DNA of 64,000 nt. Origin: Psococerastis gibbosa. Its lineage: Eukaryota; Arthropoda; Insecta; Psocodea; Psocidae. The stretch covers positions 30,653,464 through 30,717,463 of the forward strand of contig OZ020490.1 of the NCBI GenBank assembly GCA_963971405.1, in the 5' to 3' direction. Below the pieces are notes generated by a model. The model was not told the DNA's origin. It made no database searches and saw only the letters and a list, made by a program, of their open reading frames with translations. Made by a program: the position numbers and the translations under genes. This document shows, piece by piece, positions 56,956-64,000 of this stretch. How positions within the stretch are numbered: the first letter of the stretch is position 1; every line of letters begins with the position of its first letter.

Positions 56956-57667
56956 TTTCTTTTCAACACCTTTGCTATTTCCTTTGACATTTACCCATCA
57001 ATACAATACGGAGTAACAAGGGTTATACTGCATTGTTATCGGGTTCGTCATAAAAACATGACGGATCAATACCACAACAGATTGTGGTGACGTGGACGCC
57101 GACAGGATTAATTTTACCACCTGTTGGGCTAATAAGACTGTAGGCCTACAGGAAGACTGTCATATAATGGGGCCTACGCACTCAAACATGCATACTCATA
57201 GCCTTTATGGCGAGTGACGCAAAGACGAATAGGATAGCAAATGCCTACGAAACACGCGCCATGAATAGAGGGGGGGGGGGGTTAAAGATAATCCTCGGCT
57301 CTAATCCAGGGCCCGAAACTTACCCCTCCCTCTGTCTGTATAATTCCCTAGTAAGTTATTCTACCTGTATGCTAGGCTGCTCAACAACAGGGAGCAAAAA
57401 CGATTATTCGTCGTGAAACTAATTATGTCGGTGTAAATAACTGTCAAATGCATCCCAGAATCTTGTTCTGCTGATATCATCTGGTCGGCAGTGGCAGGGT
57501 CTGTTTTTTCACTTTAGTGGCTTTGAGGATTGCCGAACAAAATCTACAATGAAAGGGCTGTAGAGCCAGAAGAAGGTTTCTAATTCTGGTCTAATTATTT
57601 TAGAACACACTCCGTCCGTATAGCATTGTGACCGCAAATTCGTCTAGAAACATACCATGTCAGTGTA

Positions 57668-58520
57668 AAGAGCCGATCCAAATTTACTCGAACATGCTTT
57701 CCAAATTATCAAAATTAGCAAACAGAGAAAATGAATAATTTCATGGAAAATAATATTCCTATGGTTAAATTTCCGATATCTCGGGGGGGGGGGGGGGGGG
57801 GGGTTGTCCATCTGACGTCACTGGAGGTGAGGTAAATTCTAGATAGGTCAGACCAACGCATTACCACACAGCAATAATGGCAGGGCACGCAATGCATTTG
57901 AACGTGAATTTTCTATCATTTTATCACAAAAAACATTTTTTTGTACAAAACCAAATACTTTTCTGGGAAAGCAACATGTCCGGCTTCGTTACACAATTTA
58001 ACACCTAAAACATACCTGAAAGTAAAAATCATCGATAGAAAGGTTTCGCAGAAAAATTATTTTTTTAGAGATTTTTAATGAAAATTTAGTTATTTTAATT
58101 TTTTTACCCCCAGAAGCAAACTATCAAGGGGCAAGCGACCCCCCGCATTTTATCAACATTAATAACAACTACAATATATGTGAATTTAAAAGCAATCGAT
58201 TCGGGAAATAATCTTTTTAGGCTTTTTTTTGCAGTTTTTTTAGTATAAAACCCCACCCAAATTGAGTTAGCCCCAAATAAAAAAAAATTGTCCCGAGGTA
58301 TGATTTTTGTGAACCTACATGCCGAATTTCATCAAAGTCGACCGAGTCGTTTGCCCGGAAATCGACGCACAGACAGACAGAGCGACAGACAGACATTTCG
58401 TAAAAACCACTTTTTTGTGTTCCTGGTACCTGAAAACGTGTAAATCCGTTGAAATCTCGGAATCGAAAATTTCGACCGTCACAAAGCTTTCCTTATACTA
58501 CGTATAAATTGGAAAGCCAT
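57668..58520 (+). repeat. Family D repeat flanked by a diverged direct repeat
   Basis: A full copy with a 21-base G run (57783-57803). The sequences on its two sides (from CATCCCAGAATCTTGTTCTG, about 57450, and CATCCCAGAAGCTTGTGCTG, about 58524) are diverged copies of each other over roughly 200 bp. Confidence 0.72.
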
Positions 58521-59079
58521 AACCATCCCAGAAGCTTGTGCTGCTGATTTCATCTGGCGGGGTACGTCTTTTCACCTTACATTATATATTAGTGGTTTTG
58601 GGGATTTCTCATAACTTCCAACAGTCCAACCGTTTTCAAGAGAAACAGACGATGGTCCAACTGATTTGGAATACACTCTGTCTGTCTGTCCGTATAGCAT
58701 TGTGAACGCAATGCAGCTCTCATCGGAAGTTATACAGACGACACAAACGGTATGAAGTTCAATGCCAAGATATCAGAAGCAGGATGTGGGAAAACTGCAG
58801 CAGACAGATTATAAATTACATGAAAGTGGTTACAGCGCGGAGACCTTATAGGGGAGCCTGGGCGCTCAGCCAAGCCTGACATATAGGGGGGATAATTAAT
58901 GGGGGAGGGGGCGAGACCTCAATATTTCCTTTCCCGTTACTAAGGGGGGGGGGGGAGGGGGCGAGACCACAATATTTCCCGTAACTATGGGCTCCATCTG
59001 CCATACGGTGTTCATCTTACCTATTTCCTTTCTCTGCTGTTTGTAAGCTGCATCATAGAGGGTACCATACAAGGCGTCA

Positions 59080-59200
59080 ACCGACCTGGGCGCCCGAGAT
59101 AAGAGTATCTGCAGTGATCTGGCGAAGGACAGGATCCGGTGGCGTGGTGTTGTGAATGCGGCCAGAAGTCCCCCAGGGCTGACAGCGCCAACTTAAGTCA
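59080..59200 (+). pseudogene. LINE C-terminal remnant (DLAKDRIRWRGVV type)
   Basis: The frame reads SICSDLAKDRIRWRGVVNAA then RSPPGLTAPT and a stop. The D-x-A-x-DR-x-RWR-x-V motif is the very end of RTE-like LINE proteins. Only about 35 codons remain. Confidence 0.5.
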
Positions 59201-59670
59201 AGCAAGTCAAGCAGTATCAGACTTGAGAGGGAATCGAACCAAAGATTCCGTGGTTGTTAACTACCTGAGTTCTCCAACTCCAACTACCGGACTACCTGAT
59301 CTTCGTCTATAAACTGCAATCATTGAGTGCGGTGGTAACCGGACAGCTGGGACCCCGGACAAAGGCATGCCAGGTTCAGAAGGAGCGAACCCAAGACCCC
59401 CGGTATACAGCCAAGTTCTTCAGTCACAGGACTACCTGATCATCTTCCATGAGCTTCATTCATTGAGTGTGGTTGTAACCCAATAGCTGGGGGACCAGAC
59501 AAAGGTATACCGGGCTCTGGTAGTGGAGGTATCGCATGGCTGCACAGAGGAAGTCCACGGCGTCAATGCCCCTATCAATGTCGGCTCAAGCTTAAGAGAT
59601 GGCTCAGATGAGCAATCATTTGCTAAGAGACAATGGGACACCACCAGTCTGTTTTTTAATGTAATCCAAT

Positions 59671-60024
59671 TTCACGGAAAATATCGATCTTATTAGAGCT
59701 GTAAATGAAATGTCAATAGAGGATATTCCTATCTAGGATGTTTCTGATTGCTGTGATTGGCCCATTGGCGTCATTCTCTTTGTTGTTGTTTTGTTGAGGG
59801 CTGGATACCATATTCTATTTACTTTTAATCCTTCTTCCTTTCTGTTAAAGTTTTGCGGATGTTTGTAAATTTCTATGGCCTCCCTGTATAGTCGGGGGAA
59901 GTACGAAGCCGTGGTAGAGAGTATTGTAGCCTGCCCAAAACGTACAGTATAGACTGTATGGCCTATTTCACGGAAAATATCGATCTTATTAGAGCTGTAA
60001 ATGAAATGTCAATAGAGGATATTG
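59671..60024 (+). repeat. 58-bp direct repeat flanking a Penelope-like scrap
   Basis: TTTCACGGAAAATATCGATC through AATAGAGGATATT occurs at 59671-59729 and 59967-60024 with no difference that I can see. The ~237 bp between hold the Penelope-like fragment. Confidence 0.75.
59740..59935 (-). pseudogene. Penelope-like element C-terminal (GIY-YIG region) fragment
   Basis: The minus frame reads STTASYFPRLYREAIEIYKH, PQNFNRKEEGLKVNRIWYPA, LNKTTTKRMTP. The R-x-REAIEI-x-KH...NFNRKEEGL-x-N-x-W-x-P pattern is what follows the GIY-YIG endonuclease in Penelope-like elements. No catalytic part is present. It sits between two copies of a 58-bp direct repeat. Confidence 0.55.
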
Positions 60025-60314
60025 TTCCTCTGCATTTTGATGCATATAACATATTTGAAATAGGCCACAGTTTTGGAATTCCTTCAACTTGACATACTCA
60101 GAGCTCGTTTATTATTATGTAGAGGAACATTTTTTCTACTTCATGACGGCTCTATATTCGATATTACCTGTGAAATGGGAGACAACCCCCCCCCCCCCCC
60201 CCCTATGTGATATGCCATTATAGGTGTACAAAAAAGTTCACAGAAACTAACAACCTCAGAGCTATCCATCATTTAGGAATTAGTAAATATAGAAGAAATT
60301 ATCCTCTACATTTT

Positions 60315-60665
60315 GATGTACAACGCCTTACCATGTTGATTCCATTAGAGCAGAGCATGTTTCAAACTGCGGCAACTTGGTAGTGTGCACAGCGTTGGCA
60401 GGGGAACCTGGTGGGACATGATAACTCGCTCAGGCAGTATAAGTCGAGTCCTGGTCACCTCCGATTTAATCGTGTGACTTTACCATGTTCCCCAAGTGGT
60501 TCGGAATCCACTATAATCAGGAGGTCCACCCTGTTAGTCAACTCCCCTTTCCCCGAGGTGAAAGAGTCTGCCCTTAGGGTGCCTCAAGTTAACAAACAGA
60601 CTCACTCCCCCCGCCAGGCTGACAGGGTTGCTTAAAGCAGAAATGCTGAAAGCAGGCGTTAGAAA
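60315..60665 (-). repeat. Family F repeat, reverse, near full copy
   Basis: CCATGTTGATTCCATTAGAG to GCTGAAAGCAGGCGTTAGAA. It closely matches the reverse complement of 27575-27915. Confidence 0.7.
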
Positions 60666-61069
60666 CACCAACACCAACACACATTTTGATGTACAGTATG
60701 TGGTATGCATATCCACGTGGCTGTTTCTAACACCGATTAGCCAGTAACTGCAGTTATATGGACTGATAGGACTTCTTTTCTATAAAACAAAAAACCGATA
60801 GTGGGGGAGTCCAGTGGAAGCTGAGCCTCAACAAGGCAACTACTGTATCGAATGTGGCCAAGTGACTACATAACAAGATATAACAAAATGTAAAGGAATA
60901 TTTGTACTATTTAATCAGAAAACCGTAACAATGGCTTTATGGCTCTACAATCGATTCTTCCAGTGAATTTTTATTTTATTTAAAAATCTAAAAAAAAAAT
61001 ATAGTTGGGGGTTTGTTTGACTTGTAATTTATTTGTATTTTAACGCCACCAACAAATTTTTGAAGACAT

Positions 61070-61835
61070 GTGTAATTTCATAGGAAATAATTTCCCTATG
61101 GTTAAATTTCAGACCCCTAGAGGGGGGGGGGGTCCATCTCAATATATATTAAAAACCCCTTAAAACTCAATTGCATATTCTGGAACGAATAGACCAATAC
61201 ATTGTAACAGTAGTAACAATGACACATATGGCACGTAATGCATTCATTGGAGCGGGAATTTTCCACAATTTCTCAAAAAATAATTTTTTGCACAGAAGCA
61301 AATATTTTTTGGGGAATGCAAAATTTTTGTTACCCTATTGAACACCTAAAACATACCTGAAGGTAGAAATCATCGATAGAAAGGTTCCACAGAAAAATAT
61401 TTTTTAGTCATTTTTCATGAAAATTGAGTTATTTTTATTTTTTTACCCCCAGAAGCAAACTATCAAGCGGCAAGCGACCCCACACATTTTGTTAACATTG
61501 ATAACGACTATAATATATGTGAATTTAAAAGAAATCGTTAAAGCCGTTTTTGAGAAATAATTTTTTTAGGTGTTTTTTTGGAGTTTTTTGAAAATAAAAC
61601 CCCCCAAATTGAGTTAGCCCAATATAAAAATAAAATGTTCCGAGGTATGATTTTTGTGAACCTACATGCCGAATTTCATCAAAATCGACCGAGTAGTTTG
61701 CCCGGAAATCGATGCACAGACAGACAGACAGGCAGACAGACAGAGCGACAGACAGACATTTCGTTAAAAACGTTTTTGGGTTCCTGGGACCTCAAAATGT
61801 GTAAATCCGTTGAAATCTCGGAATCGAAAATTTAA
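61070..61835 (+). repeat. Family D repeat, end truncated
   Basis: It starts near AATTTCATAGGAAATAATTT, has a G run at 61122-61132 and a CAGA tract at 61717-61758, and breaks off after GGAATCGAAAATTT. The flanks (AATCAGAAAACC..TAACAATGGCTTTATGG) are repeated on both sides (60917 and 61850). Confidence 0.68.
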
Positions 61836-62362
61836 AATTTGTACTATTTAATCAGAAAACCTTAACAATGGCTTTATGGCTCTACAATCGATTCTTCTCG
61901 TGAATTTTTATTTTATTTAAAAATCTACAAAAAAAAAAATATAGTTGGGGTTTGTTTGACTTGTAATTTATTTGTATTTTCACATATTTTCACAAATGTT
62001 TGAATGCTCTTCAACAAAAACAAAAATACAAATCAAATACAAGCCTCCCTACTACACACTCAAAGATTACAACGATCCAATAGAAGGTCTAAGGGTCTAG
62101 AAAAATTTTCAAAAATGTGTACCTAAATTCAGATTCAAATCGTATACTTCAATATAAACATGCAAAATATTTCAACGATCGAATAAATATAATTAGAGTG
62201 TGTAATCGGGGCCAATAGGCTAAAATAAAATTACAATAGGCGCCATACGAACTGCCATAGCGCCACAGGCAATAGGGACGCAGTGCAAAGGTAGAGCGGC
62301 TGGAGTGACGTCACACCCAACATCACGTTCAAGTATCGCTCAGAGAGCCCTCTCTACCAGTT

Positions 62363-62435
62363 GTTTCCGTGGTGTAGTGGTTATCACATCCGCCTAACAC
62401 GCGGAAGGCCCCCGGTTCGATCCCGGGCGGAAACA
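62363..62435 (+). tRNA. tRNA-Val (anticodon AAC)
   Basis: It is a 73-nt cloverleaf with a perfect 7-bp acceptor stem (GTTTCCG/CGGAAAC), a D arm with GTGGTTATCAC, anticodon stem TCCGC/GCGGA, loop CTAACAC giving anticodon AAC, and a T arm with CCCGGTTCGATCCCGGG (B box). There is no intron and no encoded CCA. A run of seven T (62438-62444), a Pol III terminator, follows three bases later. It appears functional, unlike the tRNA-like repeats elsewhere in the window. Confidence 0.95.
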
Positions 62436-62828
62436 CATTTTTTTACTTTAATAATTTGGGTATCTTTCTCGTTTCATACTTTTTTTTCGACTTAATTAAT
62501 TTATCGTGCCACAGCCGCAAAAATATGGAAATGAATAGAAAAAAAATATATATATATGTATGTATTCATTTTTCTTCCTGAAAAATTATTACTCTTATTC
62601 TCACAATTAAGAGAATAAGGAAAGGCGAACCTAGATATTGGCATTGAATATGTAACACTATGTGCATTGTATGTATTATATAATTACCAACACCAAAAAC
62701 TAAAAATACCCTATGATGTTGTGTACTTCCATTTACCAAATATTTATAACTTACTAGGTAAATTAAATAAAAAAGACAACCGCTTAACCCGGGAATAACC
62801 AATTGTTTCTTCACAGTTCACATCATGC

Positions 62829-62972
62829 TAAGGCAGTTATTCCACCGACGTCAATAGTCATAGTAATTGTGGTATTGACGTGGTAGCACACATTTTTAGA
62901 CTGTCTTTAATGTCTGCTACCACGTCAATGTCGTCAATCACGTCAATAATCACTATGGACGTCGGTGGAATG
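62829..62972. mobile_element. Short palindromic MITE, family E
   Basis: ATTCCACCGACGTCAATAGT to GGACGTCGGTGGAAT, with TGTCTGCTACCACGTCAATG in the middle. Near the 5' end of a family D repeat. Confidence 0.65.
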
Positions 62973-62974
62973 GT

Positions 62975-63603
62975 ATTGGAGCGTCAATTTAAATAATTTT
63001 CCATAATTTCTTCAAAAAATATTTTTTTGCACAGAAACAAATAGTTTTTTGGGAATACAACCTGTCCGGTTTTATTACTCTATTGAACACCTAAAACATG
63101 CCTGAAGGTAGAAATCACCGATAAAAAGGTTTCGCAGAATAATTATTTTTTAGTCATTTTTTATTAAAATTGAATTATTTTTATTTTTTTACCCCCAGAA
63201 GCAAACTATGAAGAGGCAAGCGACCCCCCACATTTTGTTAACATTAATAATGACTATAACATATGTGAATTTAAAAGAAATAGTTGGTGCCGTTTTTGAG
63301 AAATAATTTTTTAGACGTTTTTTTTTAATAAACCCCCCCCCCCCAAATTGAGTTAGCCCAAAATAATAAAAAATGATCTCGAGGTATGATTTTTGTGAAC
63401 CTACATGCAAACTTTTATCAAAATCGGCCGAAATTTGCCCGGTAATCGATGAACAGACCGACAGACATACAGACATTTCGTAAAAACCACTTTTTTTGGT
63501 TCCTGGGACCTCAAAACGTGTAAATCCGTTGAAATCTCGGAATCAAACATTTCGACCATCACAAAGCTTTCCTTATATGTACTACGTAAAAAATTGGAAA
63601 GTA
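62975..63603 (+). repeat. Family D repeat, 5' truncated
   Basis: It starts in the middle of the element (GGAGCGTCAATTTAAATAAT) and runs to the GGAAAGTA end at 63603. The start is joined to a short MITE at 62829-62972. Confidence 0.68.
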
Positions 63604-63968
63604 AAAACTACGTTTTAGCATGGAACGTGTTATACCTCGCTCTCCTACATATATTTTCATTCTACTAGTATACATGCGACATGAGTAGTACCGACGCCTT
63701 CTACAGGACCCTTCAAATATACTGTATGTAAAAAGGTAGGTAAAAAACCACTTTCCTAACAAAATCTAGATTAAAAAATAACGCGACCCTTCATTTATAC
63801 TGCGTCATTTCGATTCAAAGAGGCCCATAAATTTTCCCTCCTAATTACCAATAAAAAATGAAAAAGTCGAGCAGTCAAATTCTGATGTAATGTACCGGTG
63901 TCGACATCCAATGTTTCCAAACAGACAGCGCGAGAGGCGGACCACGACAGAGGGGGGAGAGGACCAAA

Positions 63969-64000
63969 TGTTTATAAATACTGCGCCCATTCAGACGAGC
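63969..64000 (+). promoter_or_regulatory. Possible TATA-box promoter at the window edge
   Basis: TATAAATA at 63973-63980 is followed about 20 bp later by CATTCAGACGAG, similar to an arthropod initiator. The spacing is shorter than usual and the window ends here, so this is only a hint. Confidence 0.2.

Overview
The window looks like nuclear DNA of an animal, most likely an arthropod and plausibly a hemipteran insect. The evidence is one intron-rich metazoan gene with GT-AG introns, a eukaryotic tRNA-Val gene, and a dense mix of insect-type transposons: PIF/Harbinger, many TIR miniature elements (MITEs), tRNA-derived SINEs, non-LTR retrotransposon (LINE) tails, a Ty3/Gypsy-like integrase fragment and a Penelope-like fragment. 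The species call is inference. No bacterial, organellar or CRISPR features are seen.

The one host protein-coding gene is a prominin (CD133) family gene on the minus strand, running from about 43.4 kb down to 6.55 kb. I resolved 16 coding exons by hand. All splice sites are AG...GT, and the phases chain perfectly for 2,897 coding nt (965 codons plus 2 nt). The protein has a signal peptide, five predicted membrane segments (about residues 131-156, 180-201, 456-480, 504-530 and 826-850), two large extracellular loops, the cysteine-rich cytoplasmic turn after TM1, and a cytoplasmic tail ending in two PPxY motifs. Exon 1 follows an apparent splice acceptor, so a 5' UTR exon should lie further up, between 43.5 and 64 kb or beyond. 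The 3' end is unresolved: either one more small exon lies below 6.5 kb or outside the window, or the protein stops at the TAA inside the last visible donor.

Layout: 1-6.5 kb is repeats downstream of the last visible exon. 6.5-26.6 kb holds exons 16 to 2, with MITEs, SINEs and LINE tails in nearly every long intron. 26.6-43.1 kb is a single 16.5-kb first intron made largely of repeats. 43.1-43.4 kb is exon 1. 43.5-64 kb is upstream sequence with a minisatellite split by a Harbinger element, at least six copies of an ~830-bp G-tract/GACA repeat, a recent tandem duplication of a MITE-LINE unit, and a tRNA-Val(AAC) gene.

The most distinctive points are: (i) decaying partial tandem duplications of two membrane-segment exons, exon 2 (donor side) and exon 9 (acceptor side); (ii) a TIR element with ~100-bp inverted repeats around a tRNA-like cloverleaf; (iii) MITEs whose TWA target duplications are shown by empty sites in paralogous repeats in this same window; (iv) a composite MITE carrying the same LINE 3' end in two places; and (v) an ~870-bp MITE-LINE unit in tandem. 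I found no convincing new multi-gene system.
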